Shown in pieces: positions 27,262 to 38,169 of a stretch of DNA of 64,000 nt; the first letter of the stretch is position 1, and each line of letters opens with the position of its first letter. The notes beneath the pieces were generated by a model. It saw nothing but the letters and a program-made list of their open reading frames with translations, did no database searches and had not been told where the DNA came from. This stretch comes from JASLCR01 sp964384345 (GTDB taxonomy: Bacteria; Patescibacteriota; Saccharimonadia; Saccharimonadales; Saccharimonadaceae), in the NCBI GenBank assembly GCA_964384345.1, contig CAYLKD010000001.1, positions 1 through 64,000 on the forward strand, in the 5' to 3' direction. Both the position numbers and the translations under genes were made by a program.

Positions 27262-27298
27262 AAAATGAAAACCCTCGGACTGTGTCGAGGGTTTTCGC
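27262..27298. terminator. Bidirectional intrinsic terminator
   Basis: AAAACCCTCG and CGAGGGTTTT form a stem with an 8-nt loop. T-runs exist on both strands (TTTTCATTTTTTC on the minus strand is the stronger), so it should end both the plus-strand unit at 27247 and the infB transcript. Confidence 0.85.
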
Positions 27299-27315
27299 GT
27301 TGTCGCACCTATTTA

Positions 27316-29085
27316 TTATGACAACGTGCGCTTGACGACTTCTCGACTGTAGAATTCGAGCATGTCACCTTCTTCGAGAACAAGCTTTTTGTTCGTCTTG
27401 AGATTCAAGCCACAGAGTTCACCTTCGGTAACTTCCTTTGCTTCGACTTGTTGCCGCTGGACCGATGTGACCTCTACGTCCGCGAGGACTTCATCGCCGC
27501 GTTTGACGTGCGCCATAACGTTCGCTTTTGCTTTACCAGACATCACTTCACCACCGGCAATGACTTGATCGCGCATTGTACGGAAGACACCCTTGATCTT
27601 GAGCGTACCGATTTGTGTTTCGACTATCTCTGGAGCAAGAAGCGCTTCCATCGAGGATTTGGCGTCATCAATCAGCTCATAAATCACTTTGTAGAGACGA
27701 ACCTGAATCTTATCTCGAGCTGCTTGGCGTTTGACCGCAGGTGGTAGATCAACATTGAAGCCATAGACAATCGTGTCTTCATTAGCCGCAAGATGAATAT
27801 CATTTTCAGTAATATTGCCAACGCCGCTTCCCGCGACACGAAGCGTTACCTGGCCACTGGTGTCAATGAGTTTCAAGCTATCAACAACGCTCGTAAGAGA
27901 CCCTTGTACATCAGCTTTAATGATGACATTGAAATTGGCAGCTTCTCGGTCCTGGCTCATGAGCTTCAAAATGTCAGCGCTCGTGACGTTGCTACTTGCC
28001 GCAGACTTCTCGCGTTCCAGCCGGTGAGCGACGGTTGCTTGGCGAGCCTCTTTTTCTGTTTTGACGATACCAAAGGTGTCACCAAATTGTGGTAGTTCTT
28101 TAAATCCAGTCACCGTTACTGGCGTCGATGGGCCAGCTTCTTTGAGCGTCTTACCCGTGAAGTCGTGCAAGGTACGTACTTTGCCATACGAAGTACCAGC
28201 GACTAGAAAATGTCCAGGTCTGAGCATTCCTTGTTCGACAAGAAGGCCGACTACTGAGCCACGGCCTGTTTCCATGTGTGCTTCTATTACCAGCCCCTCT
28301 GCGGGAACATCTATATCGGCTTTGAGTTCTTCAAGATCAGCAACAAGCAGCACGCTATCGAGCAACGTATCGATGTTTTGGCCAGTTTTAGCACTGACTT
28401 CTACCATGATGACATCACCACCCCATTCTTCTGGGTTCAATTTATGTTCAGTCGCCAGTTGGGTCTTTACCAGTTGTGGGTTTGCTGCTTCTTTGTCGAT
28501 TTTGTTAATTGCTACGACAATTTTGGCGTGCGCTTCGTTGGCAAAGCGTATTGCTTCCACCGTTTGCGGTTTAACGCCGTCATCTGCTGCAACCACGATG
28601 ATCACAACATCTGTTAGCGTTGCACCGTGTTGGCGCAGCGCCGCAAATGCTTCGTGTCCAGGTGTATCAAGTAGCGTCATGGTGCGACCTTTTTGCTGCA
28701 CTTGGTAGGCACTAATGTGCTGCGTAATACCGCCAGCCTCACCGTCAGCAACTTTTTGGCCAAGAATTGCGTCGAGCAAACTCGTCTTTCCATGGTCGAC
28801 GTGACCCATGACGGCGACAATTGGTGCGCGCGCTGTTGCTTGGTCGCTCATGACACGAACGCGGCGTTCTGGCGCAGCCGAAGTGTCACGCTTTTCAAGC
28901 TCGACGTCTAGCCCAAGTTCTTCGACGATAATAGATGCGGTTTCATAGTCAATACGTTGATTGATAGTTACCGCAATACCGTTTTTAAACAACTCACCTA
29001 CTAATGTTGTAACAGGCAAATTCAGTGTCTTGGCAAGCTCACCTACCGTGATTGAGTCAGCGATTGTGACGATTTTTTCCGCCAT
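27316..29085 (-). CDS. infB: Translation initiation factor IF-2
   Basis: The 589-residue GTPase has GHVDHGKTSL (G1), GGITQHI (G2), DTPGHEAF (G3), NKID (G4) and the C1/C2 domains that bind fMet-tRNA. The N-terminal extension is minimal: one IF2_N domain (VGELAKTLNLPVTTLVGELF), against 890 residues in E. coli. The frame opens 16 codons earlier, but AAAGGAG 8 nt before MAEKIV fixes the start. It lies about 60 bp after rpsA. Confidence 0.97.
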   Translation of the reverse strand: MAEKIVTIADSITVGELAKTLNLPVTTLVGELFKNGIAVTINQRIDYETASIIVEELGLDVELEKRDTSAAPERRVRVMSDQATARAPIVAVMGHVDHGKTSLLDAILGQKVADGEAGGITQHISAYQVQQKGRTMTLLDTPGHEAFAALRQHGATLTDVVIIVVAADDGVKPQTVEAIRFANEAHAKIVVAINKIDKEAANPQLVKTQLATEHKLNPEEWGGDVIMVEVSAKTGQNIDTLLDSVLLVADLEELKADIDVPAEGLVIEAHMETGRGSVVGLLVEQGMLRPGHFLVAGTSYGKVRTLHDFTGKTLKEAGPSTPVTVTGFKELPQFGDTFGIVKTEKEARQATVAHRLEREKSAASSNVTSADILKLMSQDREAANFNVIIKADVQGSLTSVVDSLKLIDTSGQVTLRVAGSGVGNITENDIHLAANEDTIVYGFNVDLPPAVKRQAARDKIQVRLYKVIYELIDDAKSSMEALLAPEIVETQIGTLKIKGVFRTMRDQVIAGGEVMSGKAKANVMAHVKRGDEVLADVEVTSVQRQQVEAKEVTEGELCGLNLKTNKKLVLEEGDMLEFYSREVVKRTLS

Positions 29086-29147
29086 AGTGGACACTCCTTT
29101 GTGGGCCAGACGGTGTATTAACCGTGGTGGCAATTACGTATTGTTTG

Positions 29148-30221
29148 CTATTTCTTTTTATCAGCAAGACTCAATGAGATTTTGCGATTGTCTCGATCGA
29201 TGTCAAGAACGGTAAAGCTCTTTCGCTCATTGAGGGTGAAGACTTTTTCAGGATCAACATCGCTGCCACCACCAAGTTCTGAGATGTGCACCAATGCCTC
29301 TACTGCTGGGCTAATTTGTACGAAAGCACCAAATGGGGTGATTCGCGTGACAGTTCCTTCGACTTTGCTGCTCTTTTCAAGTTTTTCAACTTCGTCAAGC
29401 CATGGGTCTTTGGTGAGTTGTTTCATACTAAGACTAAGGCGGTCTTTATCGATAGAAATAATCTTCGCTTCGATGCCTGCCCCAACTTTGACATAATCAT
29501 TTGGATTGTTAACACGCTCCCATGAGATTTCAGAGATGTGCACAAGGCCTTCGATACCTTCGACGTTCACGAAAACACCAAAATCGACGACGCCAGTAAC
29601 AACACCGTTAACACTGTCACCAACCTTGAGGCTGGCAAATCGCTCGGCAAGACCATCTTTGATAGCTTCTTTTTCAGAGAAAATCAGTTTATTGGCTTTG
29701 CGATCAACATCAAGAATACGAACCTTTAGGACTTGGTTCGTAAGGGCGTTCAGTCGTTGCAAAATCTCATCTTTGTCACTTGAGCCAACTCGTGGGTAGT
29801 GTTCAGCAGAAAGCTGCGATACAGGCAGGAAGCCACGAACACCTTCGAATTCCACTAATAATCCACCGCGGTTTGCGTCATATGGAGTAACGTCGATAAT
29901 GTCGCCAGCTTCTTGCTTAGCAATCACCTCGTCCCAGCCACGATCCTTAGCTGCTTTACGCAGGCTCAGGAGGCTGTACCCGTTGTCGAGTTCTGTATCA
30001 ACAACACTTGCGGTGACTTCATCACCAAATGCTAATTTACGTGAAAAACCTACTTCTCGACGTGGAACAAAGCCAACGCCAAGTGGGCCGAGGTCGATAA
30101 GTACTTCGTGCTTCTTCACTGATATAACGGTACCAGTTACTGGTTCACCCGTTGTAAGTTGTTTGACGGTGCTCTCTTCTGCGAGCAAATCGTCCATTGT
30201 TAAAGTGGCAGTTTTTGCCAT
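29148..30221 (-). CDS. rpsA: 30S ribosomal protein S1 (four S1 motifs)
   Basis: The 357-residue protein has four S1 RNA-binding repeats beginning at GEPVTGTVISV, GDIIDVTPYD, GDSVNGVVTGVVDFGVFV and KVEGTVTRITPFGAFV; the last two carry the classical GVFV...GLVHISE pattern. Four repeats is the short form, against six in E. coli. AAGGAG before MAKTATLTM shows that the true start is 27 codons inside the open frame. S1 delivers mRNA to the 30S subunit. Confidence 0.94.
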   Translation of the reverse strand: MAKTATLTMDDLLAEESTVKQLTTGEPVTGTVISVKKHEVLIDLGPLGVGFVPRREVGFSRKLAFGDEVTASVVDTELDNGYSLLSLRKAAKDRGWDEVIAKQEAGDIIDVTPYDANRGGLLVEFEGVRGFLPVSQLSAEHYPRVGSSDKDEILQRLNALTNQVLKVRILDVDRKANKLIFSEKEAIKDGLAERFASLKVGDSVNGVVTGVVDFGVFVNVEGIEGLVHISEISWERVNNPNDYVKVGAGIEAKIISIDKDRLSLSMKQLTKDPWLDEVEKLEKSSKVEGTVTRITPFGAFVQISPAVEALVHISELGGGSDVDPEKVFTLNERKSFTVLDIDRDNRKISLSLADKKK

Positions 30222-30356
30222 AAGTCTAAAAGACTCCTTCCTTTTGTTAATAATATCTGAGGTAATTCGTGCTAAAGGGCTACACGATACACCTTGGATC
30301 ACTTCTTATTGTACGCCGTTTGCTAACAGATGTCAAAGAGAGAGACGCGTAGCGCT

Positions 30357-30803
30357 TCAGCGCGAACGAATGTAGGCTACAGCAGCAAATGTCGTCATGG
30401 TGACTGCAACAAGTCGTACCATAGCATCGGCTGGACCAGTTTCTGGTAATGCATCCGAAGTCCTCGTGCCGTCATTCGATGAAGCCGCTGGAGCGGAAGA
30501 ACTCGATGGATTACTTGGCTCTGTGCTGCTTGAAGAATCAGTGCCAGGCGCTGTGGTTTTCGTAGGTGTGTCATCGGCCTTACTTGTCGCATCGGATGAA
30601 GCTACAGGTGGCGTGACGGCCTTTGCGTCGTCTTTGGTTGTGCTATCTGACGGTGCAGTTGCGGTAATAGAAGCAGAATCGGTTGCATGGGACATGCCGT
30701 GCTTGACGTAATAAACGCCCCCAATAAGACCGAGAACCAGCACGACGCCGACCACGATAAATGTTGCTGCCCATCCACCCTGATGTTGCATCTGCTTGTT
30801 CAT
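30357..30803 (-). CDS. LPETG-type cell-surface protein with Ser/Thr/Pro-rich stalk
   Basis: The 148-residue protein has an N-terminal membrane helix (WAATFIVVGVVLVLGLIGGVYYV), a stalk of about 80 residues nearly all Ser, Thr, Pro, Asp and Ala, and a C-terminal sorting-like signal: LPETG, a hydrophobic stretch and a final RSR. This is the layout of a sortase substrate, yet no sortase is in the window. AGAGGTG precedes the ATG. It could be a glycosylated stalk. Confidence 0.8.
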   Translation of the reverse strand: MNKQMQHQGGWAATFIVVGVVLVLGLIGGVYYVKHGMSHATDSASITATAPSDSTTKDDAKAVTPPVASSDATSKADDTPTKTTAPGTDSSSSTEPSNPSSSSAPAASSNDGTRTSDALPETGPADAMVRLVAVTMTTFAAVAYIRSR

Positions 30804-30891
30804 ATTTCACCTCTGGAATTAGCTTAGTATTCCTACTATATCAGCTTTTTCATGGTCCAACAAGGCTAGACGAACGTGCTACACTATAACC

Positions 30892-31704
30892 ATGATTATA
30901 GCGGTGGATACTGGGGGCACAAAGACACTTGTAGGGCGATTCTCGGCGCGTGGTACGCTCGAAGACTCTATCAAATTCGCCACACCAGTCTCATCGGAAG
31001 ACTATTTGCAAACGCTAGTTACGACAATTACAACACTGAGCCAAAACAAAGTGCCGACGTGCATATCTATCGCACTGCCCGATGCGACAGATGGTGGGAT
31101 GATTGCAAAATTTTCTAATCTACCATGGAAGAATCTCGATATCCGTTTTGAACTCGCCCCACATTTTCCCAAATCGATGATTATTGTTGGCAATGATGCT
31201 AAAATCGGCGGGCTCGGCGAGGTGCGCGGTATGAACATCATTCCTAAGCGCGCGCTATACGTCACTGTCAGTACCGGCATTGGGGTCGGACTCATTATTG
31301 ACGGAAAAATAAGCCATGATCTAATGAGCGCCGAAGCTGGTCACATGCTGCTCGAACACGATGGAGTCATGAAAGAATGGGAAACGTTCGCTTCAGGTCG
31401 AGCTGTCTATCAAATTTATGGCAAATACGGCAGTGAAATCACCTCAAAGCGCACCTGGCACCAGATAGCCGATCGAATTAGCCGAGGTATGTTTTGCATG
31501 CTACCAATCATCCGGCCGGATGTCGTGATCATTGGCGGTAGTATGGGTACTCATTTTCCTAAATATGGCGCGATGCTTGATGGCATCATTCGTGAGCATC
31601 TCTCACCATTAATCGCCGACCCATCGATTATTCAAGCTGCTCACCCTGAAGAAGCCGTTATATACGGATGCTATTACAATGCGATTGACCAAAAGACTCT
31701 ATAA
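30892..31704 (+). CDS. ROK-family sugar kinase-like protein
   Basis: The 270-residue protein has the ATP-phosphate motif VDTGGTKTLVGRF, VGNDAKIGGLGEV (catalytic Asp), STGIGVGLIIDG and VIIGGSMG. The ROK zinc motif CxCGxxGC is missing: after EAGHMLLEHDG comes KEWETFASG. It should phosphorylate a hexose or amino sugar, substrate unknown. TACACT ends 6 nt before the ATG (leaderless). The following gene overlaps by 26 bp. Confidence 0.85.
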   Translation: MIIAVDTGGTKTLVGRFSARGTLEDSIKFATPVSSEDYLQTLVTTITTLSQNKVPTCISIALPDATDGGMIAKFSNLPWKNLDIRFELAPHFPKSMIIVGNDAKIGGLGEVRGMNIIPKRALYVTVSTGIGVGLIIDGKISHDLMSAEAGHMLLEHDGVMKEWETFASGRAVYQIYGKYGSEITSKRTWHQIADRISRGMFCMLPIIRPDVVIIGGSMGTHFPKYGAMLDGIIREHLSPLIADPSIIQAAHPEEAVIYGCYYNAIDQKTL

Positions 31705-32143
31705 AACAATCTCTCATCATTTTAATGAATATGCTTTTGTCGAAGGTAGTATGTTTAAATGGTCACCAAGTACTAAGACAATTACTGTCCAGTTTGATGA
31801 TCCTACTGGAGTTGAACGATTATTGCATGAAATCGCGCATGCCGAACTCATGCACAAAAACTACAGCTACGACGTAAGACTCGTCATGCTCGAGCGAGAT
31901 GCCTGGAAACACGCACAAACAGTGCTAGCGCCCCTGTTCTCTTTATCTATTGATAATGACATAATCCAAGATGACCTCGATAGCTATCGAGAATGGATGC
32001 ACAAACGTAGTACTTGTCCCACCTGCAGTGCGACAGGTATTCAATCTAATAAGCATACCTACCGATGCATACATTGCTCGTCGCTTTGGACAGTCAATAC
32101 TGCTCGAGGATGCGCATTGCGCCGTTATAAAATTCCTACCTAA
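31679..32143 (+). CDS. HExxH metallopeptidase-like protein fused to a C-terminal zinc ribbon
   Basis: The 154-residue protein has LLHEIAHAELMHKN with a downstream Glu (MLERDAWKHAQ), the spacing of ImmA/IrrE-like (M78) and related zincins, then a C-terminal CPTC-x15-CIHC zinc ribbon. Family members cleave repressors or act on proteins, but the target is unknown here. It overlaps the ROK gene by 26 bp, implying coupled translation. Confidence 0.75.
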   Translation: MRLTKRLYKTISHHFNEYAFVEGSMFKWSPSTKTITVQFDDPTGVERLLHEIAHAELMHKNYSYDVRLVMLERDAWKHAQTVLAPLFSLSIDNDIIQDDLDSYREWMHKRSTCPTCSATGIQSNKHTYRCIHCSSLWTVNTARGCALRRYKIPT

Positions 32144-32144
32144 A

Positions 32145-32180
32145 AAAACTGCTCTCAGTCCGAGAGCAGTTTTTATATGA
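32145..32180. terminator. Bidirectional intrinsic terminator
   Basis: AAACTGCTCTC and GAGAGCAGTTTT form the stem, with an A-run before and a T-run after. It lies between the converging metallopeptidase and KGG-protein genes and suits both. Confidence 0.85.
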
Positions 32181-32192
32181 AAAGCTTTTGGC

Positions 32193-32399
32193 TTACGCAG
32201 TAGCTTTGTCTGTCGTCTTACGACGGCGTGAAATGCGACCACCCTTTGCACCCGCTATACGAGCGAGGTCTGGGTTTGCTGCAAAACCACCAGTACGACC
32301 AAGTTTGCCGCCTTTAGCGCCAATCTTTGCGTAGAAATCTGGATCTTTTGCTCGATTTTTAGCGGCTGCTTTGAGTCCGCCTGCTTTTGTTCCTGCCAT
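32193..32399 (-). CDS. KGG-motif stress protein (GsiB/YciG-like)
   Basis: The 68-residue basic protein has the repeats FYAKIGAKGGKLG and ARIAGAKGGRISRRR, which are KGG motifs of stress-induced hydrophilic proteins such as B. subtilis GsiB. Such proteins are disordered and protect cells in desiccation or general stress. GGGGAGAAATCACA precedes MAGTKAGG, 6 codons inside the open frame. Transcription starts about 90 nt upstream and passes a terminator-like hairpin. Confidence 0.85.
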   Translation of the reverse strand: MAGTKAGGLKAAAKNRAKDPDFYAKIGAKGGKLGRTGGFAANPDLARIAGAKGGRISRRRKTTDKATA

Positions 32400-32522
32400 T
32401 GTGATTTCTCCCCACAAATTAAAAAGGTTTCCACGTGGCTATATGCCCGGAAACCCTCGCTTTTACCTCACACATGATATGTGTTCAATAAGTATATTAG
32501 CATAGCATAGGCATTATGTCAA
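32400..32522 (-). promoter_or_regulatory. Promoter and attenuator-like leader of the KGG gene
   Basis: TTGACA (minus strand of 32517-32522), 17 nt, TATA-like TAATAT (32494-32499) form a near-consensus promoter. In the leader GGTTTCC/GGAAACC (32426-32455) is followed by five T's and AATTT, an intrinsic-terminator shape, before the ribosome binding site. A smaller ACACAT/ATGTGT hairpin lies 5' of it. Transcripts may end early unless the hairpin is disrupted. Confidence 0.65.
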
Positions 32523-32557
32523 GGTTTACCATAGGCGTTTTTATGATATAAAAACAG

Positions 32558-32683
32558 TTGCACTTATGCATGCGGTGCTATACTATGAATATAGTTCACT
32601 GTGAACTGGCACCTGTTTGAAACCAAATTAGTTTTGAACAAATAAAAACGACCTTATCTGCGAGATAGGTCGTTTCTTTTTTG
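32558..32683 (+). ncRNA. Candidate small RNA with promoter and terminator
   Basis: TTGCAC (32558) and TATACT/TACTAT (32579-32586) form a promoter with 15-17 nt spacing. A perfect palindrome AGTTCACTGTGAACT lies at the expected start of transcription (32593-32607). About 90 nt later AAACGACCT/AGGTCGTTT and a run of T's make a terminator (32646-32683). No credible reading frame lies between, so a small RNA of about 90 nt is the simplest reading. Confidence 0.5.
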
Positions 32684-32713
32684 TCTACTTTTAGTGATGT
32701 GCTAGAGTGAGGT

Positions 32714-33538
32714 ATGGCATTAGCTGAAATCCCTCCAGCCGATTTACAATCTACTAGCATTATCGAGCATCTGCGCTTACACAAAATAACCATAGAGTTT
32801 GGTGAAGCTGGCTTGTTAGAGCGCATGCAGACAGAAATTGATAACACTGACTGGGATACTGACGCAAAAGATTTTGTCCATGCAGCTCTCGCCGTCGCCA
32901 TCGACGCTCATGACGGCCACATGCGTGGGCCCCAATACCCCTATTCGACACATATCCTGAGAGTAGCAATTCGTCTTCTCAGTAATGATCACTTCGCGAT
33001 CAGGGATCAGCCTGACCTGATTGCGGCTGCACTACTCCATGATAGTGTCGAAGACCGCCCTAGAGAACTTCTTGCTGCACTGGGCTGCTCAGAGCACGAA
33101 TTAACTCATTTTGATAGGCTCGACAGACGTGATGGCCAGCTGTATGCACTCGATCGGATCGAATACTATTTTGGAAGTACAGTTCGTCAATACGTCGAAA
33201 GTGTCACGAATAAACCGAGTAATCTTAGTCATACCAGAGAAGAAAAATATAGCGTATATCACGAGCATGTTCGGCGACTACTGGTTGAAGAACCGCTCGC
33301 AGGAATAATCAAATTGTCCGACCTCATCGACAACACAGCTGGACTCAAATATAACGAAAAGTCATCTGAAGAAAAAAAGAATTTAGCGATGAAGTATTAC
33401 CCGCTGATACCGGACTTAGTCCAATTTGTAGAAAAATCTACTCTATTTGTAGCTGTACGAGAAGATCTACTCGCACAGCTCACTCGCTGCAAAGCTATTT
33501 GCATTGAATACAATCCGTCGCTCGCTCCAGTAGCGTAA
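32714..33538 (+). CDS. HD-domain phosphohydrolase, SpoT/RelA hydrolase-like
   Basis: The 274-residue protein has the (p)ppGpp-hydrolase HD layout: AVAIDAHDGHMR, YPYSTHILRVAIRLL, AALLHDSVEDRP and IIKLSDLIDNTAGL (metal ligands H, HD, D). There is no synthetase, TGS or ACT domain, so it resembles small alarmone hydrolases. Substrate is inference. TTGTCT-16-TAGAGT ends 5 nt before the ATG, so the mRNA is probably leaderless; the -35 overlaps the T-run of the preceding small-RNA terminator. Confidence 0.82.
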   Translation: MALAEIPPADLQSTSIIEHLRLHKITIEFGEAGLLERMQTEIDNTDWDTDAKDFVHAALAVAIDAHDGHMRGPQYPYSTHILRVAIRLLSNDHFAIRDQPDLIAAALLHDSVEDRPRELLAALGCSEHELTHFDRLDRRDGQLYALDRIEYYFGSTVRQYVESVTNKPSNLSHTREEKYSVYHEHVRRLLVEEPLAGIIKLSDLIDNTAGLKYNEKSSEEKKNLAMKYYPLIPDLVQFVEKSTLFVAVREDLLAQLTRCKAICIEYNPSLAPVA

Positions 33539-33583
33539 CTTTTAAAATAGACTACCGATTTGGTAGCCTATTTTAAAAGTTAT
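33538..33583. terminator. Long hairpin between converging units
   Basis: AACTTTTAAAATAG and CTATTTTAAAAGTT flank an inner CTACC/GGTAG stem. The symmetric A/T-rich outer arms would act as terminator tracts on either strand. Confidence 0.6.
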
Positions 33584-33593
33584 TGATAACTAG

Positions 33594-33647
33594 TTATTTG
33601 ATTGAGATCTGTGTTTCGACTGATACGTATTCGATTGAAATTTTCAT
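33594..33647 (-). CDS. Possible 17-residue peptide (very small ORF)
   Basis: ATG is preceded by AAAAGGGGACGCA, a good Shine-Dalgarno at suitable distance, and by a TATGAT box further upstream. It would encode MKISIEYVSVETQISIK. The stop lies just before the 33538-33583 hairpin, so a short transcript is plausible. I cannot tell whether it is translated, a leader peptide without a gene, or chance. Confidence 0.3.
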   Translation of the reverse strand: MKISIEYVSVETQISIK

Positions 33648-33750
33648 TGCGTCCCCTTTTTGTATTTCTCGTTTTGTCTATCATACCGAGCTCCGAATAA
33701 AAACACAAGGGGTTTAGAGGTATATTGAACACATTATTTATCAGACTCTC

Positions 33751-33787
33751 TTTATAAAGAGAAAAGCCATCCTGTTCGGATGGCTTA
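33751..33787 (-). terminator. Terminator of the 23S-5S unit
   Basis: AAGCCATCC/GGATGGCTT with a 5-nt loop followed by TTTCTCTTT on the minus strand, a few bases after the 5S 3' end. Confidence 0.85.
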
Positions 33788-33794
33788 ACTATAA

Positions 33795-33903
33795 TTCGGC
33801 GCCGTGCTAGTTTCCCACTTGTGGCAGTATAATCGCCGCTGATGAGCTTGACTTCTGTGTTCGGAATGAGAACAGGTATTTCCTCATCGCCATGGGCACC
33901 GAA
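33795..33903 (-). rRNA. rrf: 5S ribosomal RNA
   Basis: About 109 nt. The terminal stem TTCGGTGCC/GGCGCCGAA closes the molecule, and internal CCCATGGCGATGAGG, CCGAACACAGAAG and the TAC-rich loop E region match bacterial 5S. It follows 23S by about 130 nt. A CGAAGTAA/TTACTTCG hairpin lies just 5' of it. Confidence 0.93.
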
Positions 33904-33995
33904 GTAAAATTTATGTCGTATAAATCTTACTTCGATGTCCTTTTAGACAACAAAGCACGTCTTTGGTGATATAAAGTCATCTCGTTTTTATTCTC

Positions 33996-34039
33996 TGAGA
34001 TTGACTTGTGGTGTAGTGTTATACACCAATTACTAGTCA

Positions 34040-34043
<4 letters not shown>
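33996..34043 (-). other. 3' arm of the 23S processing stem
   Basis: GACTTGACTAGTAATTGG (minus strand of 34026-34043) is exactly complementary to the 5' arm at 37319-37336, and TCAATCTCA (33996-34004) pairs with TGAGATTGA (37361-37369). Together they form the long duplex RNase III normally cuts around pre-23S rRNA. Confidence 0.85.
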
Positions 34044-37318
<3,275 letters not shown>

Positions 37319-37326
<8 letters not shown>

Positions 37327-37369
37327 TAGTAATTGGAAAATACCAACTACATTGTTGCCGTCAATCTCA
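37319..37369 (-). other. 5' arm of the 23S processing stem
   Basis: CCAATTACTAGTCAAGTC (minus strand of 37319-37336) and TGAGATTGA (37361-37369) pair with the downstream arms at 33996-34043, with no mismatch in the 18-bp main arm. Confidence 0.85.
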
Positions 37370-37670
37370 TATAATTTGTTTCGAAGCATTACTGCTTCAA
37401 AACCATTTGAAAATTTTCTTTACATCACCAAATTGTTAAACTACGTGGATCTCCCTGATCTGTCACGGCAAGAACACATTCGAAACCATCGTTACTCGTG
37501 GTGGGTTCTCTCTGTTCTCGCAGTGCAACTCTACAATCCTATCACTCATATTCACTTGGTGTCTAGAGGATAATCGTTGTATTTTTAGCGATAAAAAACA
37601 CCTCTGTTACGATTTGCTTTTTACGCTGGTCGCCAGAGGTTCATGTAGAACATTCGCTTAACTGTTTTTT

Positions 37671-37699
37671 ATTGTAGAGGATGATACGGAATTTTGCAA
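37671..37699 (-). promoter_or_regulatory. Promoter of the 23S-5S transcript
   Basis: TTGCAA (37694-37699), 17 nt, TACAAT (37671-37676) on the minus strand, about 345 nt upstream of the 23S 5' end. A terminator-like ACCTCTG/CAGAGGT hairpin with six T's follows in the leader at 37593-37640. Confidence 0.75.
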
Positions 37700-37754
37700 C
37701 CATTTATTCGCACAAAATTGTAGCCCAGACCTTGCGGTTGCTATACTGATATGT

Positions 37755-38165
37755 ATGTATATCCTAAACGTTGTTGTGAAAGATTCAGACATCAATGGTA
37801 AGGGTGTCTTCGCACGAGAGCATGTATCCCTTGGTACAAGAGTATGGCAGTACTAAATGGGCTACGATCACGCATATACACAAATTGAACATGCTCATAT
37901 GGATATAGACGTTCAAAATGAACTACATCACTCAGCATATCTTTCTCCATGGATTGGCTTATAGATATGTCCACCAATCAACGATCCGAAGAGATACACA
38001 AATCATAGCTCGGACAATGATATATCCGTTCACTATGATCCACATATCTCACCAGAACCATTCTTTGTCGCTAATAGAGATATCCAAGTAGACGATGAAA
38101 TCACGAATAATTACAACGACTTTGATGCTATTACGCGAACGACCAAGCCCATTTGGGCAAGTTAA
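37755..38165 (+). pseudogene. SET-domain protein pseudogene (two in-frame stops)
   Basis: One frame reads KDSDINGKGVFAREHVSLGTRVWQY, then TAA, GYDHAYTQIEHAH...SPWIGL, then TAG, and NDPKRYTNHSSDND...PFFVANRDIQVDDEITNNYNDFD to TAA. These are the start (GKGVFA), NHSxxxN and ExTxxY motifs of SET domains. The frame stays open across both stops with no shift, so only nonsense changes have broken it. NHSC has become NHSS. TATACT ends 7 nt before the ATG. It converges on the diacylglycerol-kinase gene with a 4 bp gap. Confidence 0.75.
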
Positions 38166-38169
38166 CAGC

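Noticed and set aside
37755..38165. Stop-codon recoding to keep the SET gene intact
   Set aside because: All other genes use TAA, TAG and TGA as stops and no recoding signal is visible; a pseudogene is simpler.
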